The notes: generated by a model from the sequence alone, not told the origin. Numbered from the stretch's first letter, positions 12,136 through 25,825 are shown. The stretch: 64,000 nt of DNA from Metallyticus violacea (GCA_030762175.1 CM060834.1:31996501-32060500); one strand, 5' to 3'. Numbers and translations: made by a program.

Positions 12136-13544
12136 GGGGAATATATATATATATATAAAATAATAAAAAATAAAAATAAATAAATAAAGGAAGTAGTTTA
12201 TTCAGTTTATAACTAGTTATTCTGCAGCCAAAACAGTTATAGCATATCATTTTGATAGGCTTTCGATAATACATAATGACTACAGAGAGATAAAGACAAA
12301 CTTAACATTTTTCATATATGCTAGTGTTTATACAATAATAATTCAAACAAAATTTGTCATGTCTTCTATAACAACAACTGTAATGAATGTAAACTGACTA
12401 TTAACAAGTACATCGAGTATTATAGAGTCAAAATTTGAGCTTTAGATATTCTCAAAGCAGTGAAAAAAAGAAGTGAAGAAATAAACTCAATTTGTTAAGT
12501 TTCTATAATAATAGTTAAGATACATGCATATTATACTTTATTACCTTGAATTCTTGTCATTTTGTCATTAAATATAGTTTATGCACTATAGTTCCATTAT
12601 ATTGATTATTTTGTCGATAATCTAAACCTGTTAACAGCAGCAGTCAAATTGACAGCATCAGCCATAAGTATATAACTAGCTCTGGCTGTTTTAGTGTTAA
12701 GACTAGTCATTTTGAAAGTGGATTAATTGAAAAATCTAGAACAATATAATGGCCCACTTAAACAAAGTATGTGAATAAAAGTTTTTCATATTTTCATGCC
12801 ACATAGTATTGGTTAAAACTAGCAAAAATGTTCCTAAAAACATATATCCAGAAACAAATGCCTTTAAGATATAGGCTATGTTGTATTGTATCCTATCATT
12901 GTCAACTTTCCATTGAGCAGTTGCTATAGGAGGTGCTGCATATGATTACCATGCATTGTCGTGCATACATTTTTGAGTATCACATACTCATTCAAACACA
13001 CCCAGCTGCTCTCAGATAGTGTCACATGCAATTTATACATGTTTTAAATGAGTTTGGGTGAGTTTATAAGTGCTTCCAGGCAAAAATCCAAAGGTTTAAA
13101 GTAGGGTGGTCACATAGGCCATGCTACTGGATCTCTTTGACTATCCATCGTCTGCTAAAGGTTTGAGTTGGTGTTGTTGAATGATGCACAAAAATGGGGT
13201 GGTGCTCACTTATGCATGAACTCTTATATTGCCTTAGTTCAAGGGACACTTCCTCCAGCATGGCAGGCAATTTGTTGGGCACAAATTATGTTATAACCAT
13301 TACCTGTAAATCTGTTTGGTAGAATATATGATTCTATGAATTGTCACTCAGAATTCCTCTTCAAATATTATCTTGAATCATGTTTACTGGACTATGTTTG
13401 ACCACATTAAAGAATAAATTATGGGAAATTTTTTGTTAGTTTTGATCACCTCTACCTTCAGTGAAAATGTGCACCACTTTAATTAAACACCTTGTATGAG
13501 GAAGCAAATCACATTTTATAGGAATGCAATTCTGTTTTATTCTT

Positions 13545-13745
13545 GCCATATGAGTAATATTGCTAGTGACCACTTCCATGGTCTAAACCAGGAGGTCCTG
13601 GGTTTGATTTCCAGTCAGGTCAAGATGTCTGGATACGATTTTTTACAAGTTTTTCCTTATCTTGAGAAGGTGAATGCCAGATAACTTTAAGGTATCAAGG
13701 GTTCTGAGCTCATTTGCACCATCATTAATTCATTTTATTCATCCC
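13545..13745 (+). mobile_element. tRNA-derived SINE
   Basis: The 5' part has a tRNA-like box B (GGGTTTGATTTCC). The body (GAGAAGGTGAATGCCAGATA, ACTTTAAGG, GAGCTCATTTGCACCATCAT, TTCATTTTATTCAT) resembles an abundant SINE that I associate with cockroaches and termites; this link is from memory and is the main hint to the order of insect. Confidence 0.6.
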
Positions 13746-14425
13746 TACAGATTGCAGACCTACACCTAAAGTATTCACATTTGCAATCTACCGATGTTAC
13801 GATAAGGCCAATGTAGTCAATGCGACAATATATAAACAGTATTAAAAAAAAAAATGGGAGCCTTTTCTAAATCAAAGAACAATTACGTTGGAAGCAAAAG
13901 AACTAAATTGTTTGACTTGAAAGTACATTAATTAACAAATTTTATTGTATAGAAATTTCCATATTGAAAGCTTGCTTGTAATTAGGTTCCCAGCTGAACC
14001 CATAGAACTTGGTTTCCTACAGATGGCAGAGGTACAACAGTTGAATCAATTATGCGCCATCTATTGGGGAACCTAATTTGTCTGAAATACTAAATGAGCT
14101 TTGTATTATATAAAATAGCACTTTTTTGTTCTGCAGCATAACCTATCTTTCCTATTGGTAAAAGGAAATTTTGGTTGCTGTTTTAAGTGTCCAGTGTTGA
14201 AGAGATCTGCAGCTATTTGTTTATGCAAATTCTGAAGAGGGATGAGCTTTATCCTCAGAAAGTTTCACATATTGCAGTTAACTTTGTATCTCAGAAGCAT
14301 GTAGATTTAGGACAGTATTTTAACTATCTCTTTAGGACCAGATGTTCATCTGCATGGTTATAACAATTGATACACTAAAAACACCAAAAGTGGACTGAGT
14401 CAATGTTTTTTTTTTTTCTTTGCAG

Positions 14426-14595
14426 TTCTGTTTTATCGGGATCATATGCTGATTTCTGCTGCTTCTCTGCTGATCACTTTGATCGTTCACTGGATGCATG
14501 GCACAGAACTAGAGGTTCCTGTGTTGGCCACAACTATTGCCTATCCTATATACTCATCAAAACCGGCTTCTTGGTTGCTCCTAGTACAGCCTACG
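14426..14595 (+). CDS. nAChR-like gene A, TM3 exon
   Basis: Joined to the previous exon it reads SPFI-V-LFYRDHM, then the hydrophobic TM3 ISAASLLITLIVHWMHG, then ELEVPVLATTIAYP and SSKPASWLLLVQPT. It aligns without gaps to the family from the PLI before TM3 to the H after it, keeping P, I, M, S, T, I, V and H positions. The acceptor follows a strong T-run ending TTTGCAG and the donor is GTAAGC at 14596; the exon leaves in phase 0. The segment after TM3 lacks the usual W..(F)L..LP block that opens the large intracellular loop. Confidence 0.87.
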
Positions 14596-17062
14596 GTAAG
14601 CTATTACCATCCTGAGTACATATCTATTGATGGCATTTGGTGAGTTCAGTGTTGATGCTGCAGTTTCTTGCCTAGTTCTTCTTATTTCACAACTGCCCTT
14701 TTCCAAACATCACCTTTATTAAAATATTTGAATTGTAATATCTCAATAAACCAATTTTTCTTAACTGAAAGTATAAAATTCACATTTAAATCACTCAAAG
14801 CACAATAACTAAGTTATTACAATGAATTGATTTATGTTATTTGTTCAAAATTGTCTGCTTCTTTTCTAAAAATCAAATGATTACCTTAGGACATGTTTTT
14901 ACATTTTCTTTTCCTATTTCTGTATGACTAACATGACATTCTGTGTGCTTAATGTTTAAAAATTGTTTTTAATATAAAGCAAAAAGCATTTCCATACACT
15001 ATAAACATTTTTAATTATTAATTACCAAAACTTCCATTGTTTTGATTTGCATCAAAAAGCATTTACAAAAATATTCTCAATATTTAGACATTTTCTGAAT
15101 AATTTTTTTTATTACAAAGGTAACATCTAAATTTACAAAATGAACTCCGAAGTTAAAATGTATATTTTGTAAAAGTAGGATTTTTTTTAAATTAATATTA
15201 ACCACATTTTTTCCATTTTAATTTTTAAAAACATTTTTTCTTTTTAACATAAAATAAAATCTGAGGTGCAGAGTGTTGTCCTCAAGAAGAAGAATGCCTT
15301 TACAAAATTTCAAGCAATTATCATGAAAATTTTACATTCAAGTTATTTGAGCTAGTGACCATCTTGGGAAAGTGAAGCCCTTGCAACTAAAAAAGCAAAA
15401 CAGAGTCACTGCACACAAAATTAGTATTCACTTTAGTATTTATATTTTTATGAAAACATAAAATAATATTATATTTAAAACTGTGGCGATTTGTGTCAGC
15501 ATCTGTATAGGAAATTCATGTATTTCATATAGCTTTTCATCTGTAAAAAAATGGCAGTTCAGAATCTGTTTCTTGTCATTGAGAGTTCCTGTCTCTCATA
15601 ACTTTTTAACAAATTGGCAAATAGTTTTTCTATCTATAATACAATTGCCAGAATATTTTCTTGTGAATTGCCTTACCACTTCTATGCAAGAAACTTTTTT
15701 TCACACATGTATTATACATAAAAATGCACAAAAAAAATATTCAGGCCACATTGTTTCACTTTTGAAATCAAATACAATGAGTAGCTGAAAAATTAGGTAC
15801 TTCCTGTTTGTAATAGGCCTACCACACTACAAGAATTAAACATTTTCAGTGACAGCTCAAAATTTACAGTAATAAATTGTGAATAACTTTAAAGAACCAG
15901 GATGGGATTGGGGTTGATCCATATTTGATTGCATATTAAAATATTTTAGTACACAACTATGTATGTATATATTAAAACAAATTCTTTCACTTACATGAAG
16001 CTGAAACTTTATTTAAATTAGCATACAAAAAATAAAAAAATAAAATGTTCTTTGATGCCCTTAAAGTTCTACAGGATGATTCATATAAAATGGATGGTTT
16101 TTTAAAAATAGGAACTTTTATGCCATTTAAATTAAAAATTTTGTTTTAAGAGATAATTCTTAAGGTGTCTTGATATTGCCTCAGTCAAGGATGTTAATTT
16201 TCTTTCTCTTTGGCTTATTGTTAGTGTCATACATTAGTGGCAGCTCAGTGCCTCTAAATTAAGTGGGTCAAATGAAATTTTGTACTTAAATATGCAGTAC
16301 CATGCATGAACCTCATAAACTTCAAATTGCTTACTTATAAGGTACTGGAATCATCTTGTTTATCTCTCACCTTTCAACTCACAATCACAAATCTCAATTT
16401 CTGTAATCAAAAGGATAAAGTATGCAGCTTTCCATAAGAGACTAAATAATCCTGTTAACTTTAATGTTATTTACTTAAGACCATGTTTATGTAGGTTATA
16501 GGACTCAGCATGGTGCTAGAGAATTGGACTGTATTAAAATTTACTTATAATTTTCTGCAGAGAAATGCACTCTTCCTTTCTTTCATTTGACTGAATTCCA
16601 CAGTGTTCATTCATGTATATTTATTATTGTTTCATGGGACAATTTATACAAAACTATAGATCATTCTATGGTTTATGTGTTTGTTACATAGAGACTTAGA
16701 ATAACATTTCATTCTAATGTAAATTGGAACTTGCATAGTGAAGCCAATGATACAATAATATTTTATATTCCATGTTGTTACAACTGACTACACCAGCTAC
16801 TTCATAAAGAATGCACAAACTGAGAAACACCTTCACAACAGAAAATTGGCAATGATCTCTGCTTAATCACTTATCTTTATTACCCCATCTAACTCTCCAA
16901 GCTAAGCTAATTAGATTGAGGTTCATAAGTTTGGTGGGAATAAGTCAATATTACTCTCAATTTGGCAGTAAGTGGCGCTTTTTGGTTTTCAAAGTGAGTA
17001 CTTTTTGGAGATATGTGTGGCCACAAATTTGTTGTGACCATTAAACCCATAAAGACATATCT

Positions 17063-17133
17063 AACTGCACCACCACATTACTGCTGTGATGCCGTAGTAA
17101 TAAAAATACGTGTTAAACACTATTAAAAAAAAA
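17063..17133 (+). mobile_element. SINE family 1, 3' end remnant
   Basis: The phrase GATGCCGTAGTAA followed by GTGTTAAACACTATTAAAAA matches the 3' end of the fuller copies at 20.8 kb and 57.7 kb (TGTTTAACGCCC in reverse, or GGGCGTTAAACACTATTAAA). Confidence 0.7.
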
Positions 17134-18589
17134 CAAACAAACAAAAAAACAAAAAAACAAGTACAAAACATCATTTGAATCCTGTAGGAAGTACAGAACA
17201 CATGATTGTTTGCAAAGACTTGTGATCATCCCTATGTTGCCAGTTCTCGTCAGACATTCAGTAATACTACACAGTGATGTTTAAAGAAAAGGGAACCCTT
17301 TTCAAAAAAAATGAATTAATGTCTTTTTCATTTGCAATTGGAAGAGCTGTGACCATGTGACTTTATGGTAGAATTCTTACATGCTGCCATAGCATGCAGT
17401 TTTAGTAAACTTGCTGGGTATCAAACTTTCTTTGTTGCCAAATAAAGAGCATTTCAGAGAGAGTATGCATGCCTTCAAAAGAGACATAATACTTGCCTTA
17501 GTGTGAATGTTTAAAACATCAGAATGAGGCTGCCAAGTACATTTGATAAAAGGCATGAGTTCATCTGGAGCGATATCTTCAAAAAGCATTATATTATGTC
17601 TCAGAAATTGAGATATTCCTATTCCATATATCAAAGAGTGACAAAAGGAGCAAGATTGAAGTTATACAAAGTTAATTTTATTCACAAACTGCAGGAGCCA
17701 ATAAGTACAAAGAGTGTTACTGCATATGATTCTTGTCTTTTATTATGTAACTAACTGACATTCTAAACATCATATGGTTCACAGACTAGTTCTGAAAAGT
17801 GAATTATCAAAATATATACATTTAGGCCTCACATAACCCAATTATCAGCATTTGTACCCTCAGAAGTTTGGGATTTAGTGTGCAGTTTTGGTAAGCCCAA
17901 TAGTGGGTCCATTTTTTCCAGATATGGTAAATACAGATTGATACAAATATATTTTTGAAGAACTTGGGTGAAGCTTCCATATTTGCAAGCCACAAATACA
18001 ACTTTTAAACCTACATAGATTAACATGAAAGTGAATATAATATCATTAGGAGACGATGTGAATGTGTTGGAAGCTAGTAACCCACCCATTATCTTGAAAA
18101 AAATGCATAGATTTTTATAGTTGAAATTGGACTAAGAAACAAAAAATGGGGGACTTAGTGTGCTGACTCAATGGTTATACTAATAGTAAGGAATGCACGA
18201 TAGCAATGGTAAAGTAGGAGGGTAAAGCTCAAAAAATGAAAATTCAAAACATACACACACACTAACTTAAGGTAGCCTAAAGTGAAACCTAGAAACCAGA
18301 GGACCCAGTGCCATTTTGCGGCTCACTATGGCCTCACAGCTTCCACTTGCCTCCTATTTGGTGGTAATGGTAAAATTATATAATGGCTGGCAACTCTGAA
18401 AAATAAACAAATCACTGAAGATCTTGCACAGGCCTATCCTGGTTGGGAAAAATGGAGGACATACATGCAAACATACTGGTGTGAAATTGTGCCATATTTA
18501 CCAATGTACCATCTGAGTAAGGACCAGAATGTGGGAACACACTTTTCTGTAATGTTTCAAGCCACTCTCCTGTTATTTTACATATGTTG

Positions 18590-18800
18590 AAAACTTGCTC
18601 TACATACGAAGTTTAGCCAGAATTTGTTGAGCTGGACAAAAGTGAACTTATTCATTACCATTTTCAACAAGATAATGCAACTTATATGTCAGCAGAGTAT
18701 TTTACCTAAATCGGAAGTTACTTTAATGATGATCAAATTATTTCTTAGTATTTATTGCTATGCAGATCACTCAGTTTAACATCACCATGTTACTTCATAT
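18590..18800 (+). pseudogene. Tc1/mariner-like transposase relic
   Basis: The plus strand reads EFVELDKSELIHYHFQQDNA, then TYMSAEYFT, a stop, GSYFNDDQIIS, then with a frame change SLTSPC. This follows the order QQDNAT-H, an I-S block and S-P-DL-P-C of Tc1/mariner-type transposases. No terminal repeats were found. Confidence 0.5.
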
Positions 18801-20339
18801 GCCATACATTAAAGGTAAGAATACTAGTATCATTGATTTTGATCAAGACTTAAATCAGCAAATTTCTGAAAACTTAGAGCAAAGGGTACTGATGTGCCTA
18901 TAGGAAGAAAGTCAGTTTTGGCTTCTGTAGTAAGGGTAAGTAATTCTGGCAGAGATGATTTATATTTTGAAAGTACGACCTACTATCAAACAAAAATTAC
19001 CAATTTATAATTCAAAGTCATTAACCTAGAGCAGTTCCTCTAGGGTTACTAGTTTGTGCAACCCCCAAACAATTTAACATTTAATTTTCTATAACATTGC
19101 TCAATGTGTTTTTATGCATAAAAATCTGTAGGAGACTTCTGCATTGCACCTGAAGTTTGTGTTTGTGGTCATTATTGGTATTGGTAAGCTAGTGGAATAT
19201 TTTGACCAGAAGAATTGAGATGAAGCAGTAGTCAGAGCCTCTTTTCCACTAGGGCCATTGTGTGCATACACCACCTGAAATGCCATATACTGTTGCATGC
19301 ATTTCCAGGAAAGTTTTGCACAGTTTTATATACACTGATTGTTGCAGTGTTATAAAGCTAAATAAAATATTTAAAAAAATTATTATATAATTTTAGTGAA
19401 ACACAGTCTTATATATTAAATATAGGAATACTTGTAGTTATTTCAATATCAAACAATATTATATTTGAAATAACGACCTTTTGCATATACTCTCCAGTAG
19501 TCATAATCAATCATTTTGTTAATAGTAAGCTGTTGTTAAGTGATAGGCTGATGAAGTTTTTTGTGAATTAGTTGCTTAATTTTGTTTTCTGTTAATTGAA
19601 TATCAAGAAAATGAACACTGTGCAACACTTACATACATCCTTTTTATTTTCAACTATTGAAGGAGAAAATTGAAATTGAAAAACTGGATGCCAACTCCAA
19701 TTATTAATTTGAGTCAAATTGTGATTTTAAAACATAGGAAGTATACAGACTTCATTCTGTAGAATGCAGACTTTGATAAAATGATAATGAACAAGTTTGC
19801 TGCCATGAAAACCAGAAGAAGAATTTTTGTTTAAGCAGATGCCTTACTATTTTTATGCATTTATTACACTGTGCTATATTTTTATTACATGCTCTCACTC
19901 TTTGTCTCTGTTTTCTATATTCAGCTATGTTAATTTTAGTTGCTTGCTGTAGCAGTAGTAAAGTTGCGCATCCTGGCTTTATGTTGTCGTGAGCCCATGC
20001 TGGTATTAACTAAATAATATACAATGAAATGTTGAATGGCAAATAGCAGCTGTGTTGGCACAGATTTTGAAATGGATCTAGAAAGAAAATAAGTTATGGA
20101 TGAACTTAAGACATGGATCTTTGGCTTATCATGTTGATGCTATAAGCAGTCTACTCAGCTGAACCCGAAAACTTCTCCCTTTTGAGTAGGTATACCCTGA
20201 GAACTAAAAGGTTATCTGTAAAGATATTTTACCTTAATAGCTAACTTGAGTACTTTTAGTCATAAATTTATCTTTGTTTTAAAGTTTTACTAAAGGTTTT
20301 ATACCTAGTTTATTTTATTATGAAATGTTTTGTTTTCAG

Positions 20340-20456
20340 GAGGAGGGAACAGAAATAAAGACACAACAATGGCAGTCACTCGCAGTACTGTTGGACCGCC
20401 TTTCCTTTGTAGCGGTATCCATTAGCTACTTAACACTCTACCTTATTTGTTTTTGA
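20340..20456 (+). CDS. nAChR-like gene A, terminal exon with TM4 and stop
   Basis: In phase 0 with the TM3 exon, it reads EEGTEIKTQQWQSLAVLLDR, then LSFVAVSISYLTLYLICF and a TGA stop. The W-x-x-x-A-x-x-x-DRL pattern is the classic start of nAChR TM4. The acceptor is TTTTCAG ending at 20339. All five gene A exons join without a stop into 278 complete codons, which supports a living gene rather than a relic. The loop between TM3 and TM4 is only about 42 residues, well below the usual 100 or more. Confidence 0.88.
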   Translation, partial: EEGTEIKTQQWQSLAVLLDRLSFVAVSISYLTLYLICF

Positions 20457-20496
20457 ATAGGAAACTCTTAGCTGTTTGTGGCTTTTGATAAAGAAA

Positions 20497-20502
20497 AATA
20501 AA
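20497..20502 (+). terminator. Polyadenylation signal of gene A
   Basis: AATAAA lies 41 bases after the gene A stop, with a GT-rich stretch (TGTTAATGTGTGGTATATTG) just beyond, as expected for a short 3' UTR. Confidence 0.6.
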
Positions 20503-20836
20503 ATATTGTTAATGTGTGGTATATTGTCTGTTTTACTTGTGGTCCATTCTGAATATTATCCTTGAGCAGATCACCAAATTATGGCGCATAGTTTGACGAA
20601 TTGGGGATCAGGCTTGGGAAAAGATCCACTTGTAAATGACCACTTCCTACACTTCCCTAAGTGCTGGATTGGCAGTTATAGAGAAGAAATGCTAGATATT
20701 ATTGCTTTATGGTTAATTGTTACTACATATGAGATAAATTCCAAATGTTTTTAGCCTGATTAATTAAGGTGGCAGAAATGAATGAGCCATATATTTTTTC
20801 ATTATATAATCCCTATTCACTTCAATAGATGACTAT

Positions 20837-21133
20837 TTTTTTTTTTTTTTTGAGTAGTGTTTAACGCCCTTTTTTACTACTGAGGCACCACAGGCGGTGG
20901 ACACTGATGATACATGAAATGAAATGATATATTGGGAAAGGATATTTTTTTTTTTTTAAGGAAGGAAGGGTTCCAGGCCTAAGTTTAGGTACCTCCCCGG
21001 CATTTGCCAGTTATGAAGACTGAGGAAAACCTGGAAAAAACCCCAGTCAGGGAGGACGGTCCTGGCGGGATTCGAACCGCAGACCTCCCGCTCACGAGTC
21101 CATGCCTTAACGACCTCGGCCACCCGTGGCGGT
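20837..21133 (-). mobile_element. SINE family 1 with tRNA-like head and target-site duplication
   Basis: On the minus strand the element starts with a tRNA-like head GTGGCCGAGGTCGTTAAGGC (box A region) and GCGGTTCGAATCCCGCC (box B), continues with a body containing CAGGTTTTCCTCAGTC and CGGGGAGGTACCTAAAC, and ends GGGCGTTAAACACTACTC plus an A-run. It is flanked by a 13-bp direct repeat, AATAGATGACTAT, at 20824-20836 and 21134-21146, the mark of retrotransposition. Other copies lie at 17.1, 57.5 and 57.9 kb. The ORF reading through it is an artefact. Confidence 0.92.
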
Positions 21134-23879
21134 AATAGATGACTATAAATTAATAACTCAATGCCTTTAAAAAGTATTGAGTTTTTATCAGAAAAATATT
21201 CCATTACAAAACTTTTCACCTTAACATCATTATATATCTTTCCCTAAACATTTATCTTTGATTTAAAGATGATATAATATCACTGGATACTAGATATGGG
21301 CTGCAGGATGGTGTTTAATCTCCTGGAAGTAAGGTTGTAACCTTTTAAATTGAAATGTCTGAACACCTATGATTAGTATTTTGTTTGAGAATCGGAAATA
21401 AATTTTTACTAAGAAAACTTAAACATAAATTACCTTTAATTTTTCTGATGCTTCTGTTGCTACTGCTGTTGTCTTCTGAAGCCATATTTCATTATACAGA
21501 AAACTGTGTTCCTAAACCTTAAATATTATTTCCTCAGGATAGAAAGAATGAACTATAATTTTTCATCACTTAGCTTCATAAAAATTGTATCTATGAACAT
21601 CATTGAACTCGAGTGTTATCAACCCAGTTGAATATGGACTCAGTGTTATCAACTCAAATGAATGTACTCAAAGGAAGGTCCTAAGTTGCTTTATCAAATA
21701 GTATCAAAATTTAAAAATCAGAAACATTGAACCTTCATTTTTATTCCACCTATGTCTTCAAATAATACTTAACACACAATCTGAAAATGTCTGGATATTT
21801 TTTTAGCATCATGTTTGGATGCCAGACATCAATAATAATCTGGCTACCCTACTAGAAGTCATAGTCTTTCACTGCAGCCTTCACAACAATTATAGAATTG
21901 AAAATTGGAATCAGATAGGAAATATTTGAGGCCACACCTTGTACTCATAACATGGGGTCATTGGTTTCATGTTGAGTATCCAAAGTGCAATATGTTCCCT
22001 ACAGGATAGTGGTTGACTCAAATCATTGTGCTTTCTTTGTAAAGCTACTTAATATTATTTGTTTTATTCTTTTAATCTCACTCTCATAGGAATATTGCTT
22101 GTTGCCACAAAATAATATTACCATCTTCAAAACTTATCAGTTACTTCATTACTTATGTGTTTTATCACTAATTTTTCAGAAAATTAAACAAATTGCTTGC
22201 ACAATGAATGTCAGAAGCCACAATGTCAACCAGTGCTGTCACTGAAAAACAAACAAAAGAATAGTGAAAACACATTAATCTGCAAATGTTTTTGCACAAT
22301 TTTGTGCCATTGTAAAGCAGTGCCTGTATATCTGATTGCCTGCATGTGTTGTTAAATTGCTCTTAGTGGCCTTGATTCCCTGCAAAACTTAGTCTGAGTA
22401 GTTGCTTGTACATGAGTGGATGTGTAGTAGTGCCAAGATAGATTTATGTTATTAGTATTCTTATAATGCCACAACATAAGTGCATTTAGGGCAAGAAATT
22501 TATGTATGATTCTTATGAGAAAACAAACATGGAAAGAAGAATGAGCAAGCAATTTTTAAGGAATTCTGTGACCTTGCTCCCCAGAAACCTATGCATCATG
22601 TTGTTGTATATTTATGAAAATGGGATCCCATGCTTGATAAGAAGCCTCAAATAAATTTCTGTTTACTTGCCATGAAATAACTTGACAAAGTTATAAAAAA
22701 ATTAGGTCCAGCATTGGCAGCTCATGCTAGAAACTGTGAGCTGCAATATTTTTCAAATATATGATCAAGGGGTAAATGAAAACAAATAAATATATAGATG
22801 TTATAAATATAATGCTCACTCAATGTCAATAAATGAAATTCATACTTCTCTAAAGCACTGAGACCCAAGACATTGCTGAAATATATTTAATTTCCCGCTG
22901 CATGTTTTTTCTAATTAATATGTAAGATATGTCACACCCAATTTACTACAAGGATTACTGTTTGCAAAAAAAATCTGAACTGAAATATTTAACATGCATT
23001 TGTTCTTCTCTAATTGTTGAAATTTTCTTTCTTGCATTCTCTTTAGTTCTTCCTTTGTGTGCTAGTTATTCATAAACCTACAGTTTATTTTTAAAGTTCC
23101 CCTATAGATAAAAATTGTATACAGTAAAAACTCGAGATCATAATTCTTTACAGATGATCCTATCCTTAAAAATGTGCCCAGTAAAACTGATAGTCATAGG
23201 TTGTCTGTGGTGTAGTAGAGTTTTGTAGAAACTACAGATTTACATTCGAACGGAACGAAACTCTGACGTCATCAGGCAGGCTCTTGACTGCATGAGCTGA
23301 CAAACTAATTTTATATCCCCAACTATTTTCGTACGTTTTTCTGTAAAACTGTTGTATATATGCACTTCTCCTTTCTCTACCTATAACTTTTTGTGTTAAG
23401 TTTAGTTCTGGAGTAGGTATGCCCAGCTCTTTTATTTCCACTTTTTTCTTTAGCAGAAAAATGCCGCTTTAACAGGTTTTCCACTGTGTTCGTCATGTTA
23501 TATCACGCACAACGTTAAACTTAAAATGCGTGCAAACTGAAAACGTTTCACGTAACCCTGATGCTTAAGAGTTGCATGATTTGTAACATCTTCTATGACA
23601 AAGTTACGCAAATGTTTAAAATATATTTGTAAACATTTTAATTCATATAAAATTATATGTTTGAGTTGAATTACGTACACAATTCCGCTGGCAGGCGACG
23701 TGCTTGTAACCGCTGTGCGGACCACATGCTAACGGGACTTGCAAAGGCACTGAAGCCTTTATCTGGGGTATTATTAGGCTTAAATGTTGTTTGAATTCAT
23801 TAATATGAGCTCCTTAACGCAGGAATGCAAAAATCCAAAAGCCGAAATCAAGACTTTTTGATGCAAAAATGGAATTCTT

Positions 23880-24490
23880 ATCAGTTTTCCAATAATATAC
23901 GTTCTATAAAATATAAGTTAAATTAAACAAGAAAATAAAGGCTTGGTTTGCAGATAGCCGAGTGCTGCAGCATTTGGAAAATGTCCAGAAGTTCATCTAT
24001 TACAGTTGCAGAGTATTAATTCAAATGTGCATAACAGTGAAGCATATTAGGCTGTCGGGAGAAAGGTCCAAATTTCCAAAGTGCCTGCGCCTACAAATGT
24101 GCTCCAATGAGCCTAAAAATTAACCTCAGAATGGAATCAGTTCCTCTGTATGCAACAATGACCAAGAGAGAGAAATTTAAGATTATTTGCTTTAAAATTG
24201 CAAGTAAAAATTTCTAAATTATATCCTCGGTAAAAATGACATTTAAATTAAACCATAAAATCCTTTTTTGGCTTGCAGATATTTATGTTCCTCTGCTTTT
24301 ATAAAATGTCCAGAAACTAAGAATATATCTAACTGTTGTGGAGATTAATACCAAAATATGTATGAAATTTTGCTATTTACAGGCTCTCTAGAGGGAGGCA
24401 TTAGTTTCAAGTGCCAGACGCTTACGAATATGCCTCGGTCACCCTAAATATTCACTGGTAACAGAATCAGTATCCCCTATGCAGCGCTGG
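23880..24490 (+). repeat. Two diverged units of a repeat of roughly 300 bp
   Basis: Units near 23880-24180 and 24200-24490 share an order of phrases: AAATTAAAC..A, then a GGCTTG-type TTTGCAGAT or CTTGCAGATA, then AAAATGTCCAGAA, a TGTTG..GAG..TTAAT phrase, and a CGCCTAC.AATGTG / CGCTTACGAATATGCCT phrase. A third unit lies at 26640-26900. The family is unclassified. Confidence 0.55.
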
Positions 24491-24590
24491 CTCGCGGCAG
24501 CATAAACCTGGGGAGGGGACACAACTTTCCCCTGTAAGCTTCTAGAATTTTAATAACTAGAGGTCACGGTGGGTGGCTGAACATCACAAC

Positions 24591-24614
<24 letters not shown>
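24591..24614. repeat. AG dinucleotide run
   Basis: A short (AG)n run of about 11 units that decays into GAGCGAGCGAG. Confidence 0.95.
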
Positions 24615-24622
<8 letters not shown>

Positions 24623-25825
24623 AATTTAATAAAAATACCGTAGTAATGCACCCATTTAAACAAAATAATAAATTCTCGTGGTTTTCATGACAGCAAATTT
24701 ATCGTGTCTGTACACAAACCATTGTACACTTCCTATGTTTTGAAATTACAGTTTGACTTACATCAATACATAGAGTTGGTCTACCCAGCTTTATAATTCC
24801 AGTTTTTTTCTTCTAGTGGTCTAAAAGAAAAAGGGAGAATGTAAGGCCTCGTACATTGTAATGCTCATTTTCTGTACATTCAAATTAACACAAAACAAAT
24901 TATCAACTACTTCACGAATTCACAGGAAACTTCACTAACCCGCATGTCAGTAACAGTTACCACTTACGAAACGACCGATTAACATTGTTGGAGAGTATTT
25001 CTGTGAGAGCTTTGTTACTTGAAATTTAAAGTTTTTTAGCAGTGAAATAACTGCAAAATTTCCCATATTTAATATATATGACACTGTTATTGATATACTG
25101 TTTCAGTATAGTTATTATCTAGTAGTATTTTAAAATGCTTTATCAACATTGTAACACAAAAACAATCAGTTGTATACAACTGGAGGCAAAGGTGCAAAAT
25201 GTCTTTTCTATTAGGGTGGATATATTTAACAGTCAGCTAAAAATGAACATGTTTCCGTACATTTGGGGTCGGTAGGGCCATTCCCCCCCCCCCTATTTTG
25301 AGGTTTAAAACTTCTTATTTTTTAACTGTTTTCGATCATTATGGAGCTTTTCTGCAATTATTTATGGATTTTAAAATGCACACAAAGAATTTCAATATAA
25401 CAAACGTTAGTTATAGAAAAAAGTTATAAAAATTAAATAGCATGTTTACCACATAAAATATATATTAAGAACTTTGTTATACATTTATTTCTTTTCATAT
25501 AGTCAAAAACATTGTCCTCGACCCATTCACTTACGCTCTTTTAATAGCAGAACCTTCATTAGTGAGAGGAACGCACGATTACCTCGGGAATACGAATACC
25601 AGGAAATAGAGAGGATGAGGGAAGTTCTATAGTTTTGAAAAGTCCTGGCGAATGGCCTTGCATCGACCTGCTCGAGACAATTCTAGCAAATTTGTAGTGG
25701 TAGTAACTTCTCAGCTGTAACAAGCAGTTGCAAGCGAGCTGTGCAAAAAGCCGTTGCTACAATGTGTTCAGTACGGAAGTAAGAGAGATACTAACCTGAC
25801 TCCCCTATAAACGCATAAACAGAAA

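Larger units (their letters stand above)
10628..14425 (+). other. Gene A intron between TM2 and TM3 exons
   Basis: It contains a piggyBac relic (11465-12135) interrupted by an ATT microsatellite (11680-11730), a tRNA-derived SINE (13545-13745) and a short block with 12-bp inverted ends (ATTAGGTTCCCA at 13981 and its complement near 14069-14080). The 12.9-13.5 kb part has the look of an old minus-strand transposon but no motif was secure. The rest is AT-rich with nothing recognised. Confidence 0.6.
14596..20339 (+). other. Gene A intron between TM3 and TM4 exons
   Basis: This is the longest gene A intron. It holds a SINE family 1 3' remnant (17063-17133), a mariner-like relic (about 18590-18800) and long AT-rich stretches. 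Short ORFs on both strands around 17.4-18.1 kb and 19.1-19.3 kb show no recognised motif. An extra phase-0 exon for the intracellular loop could hide here but none was recognised. Confidence 0.55.
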
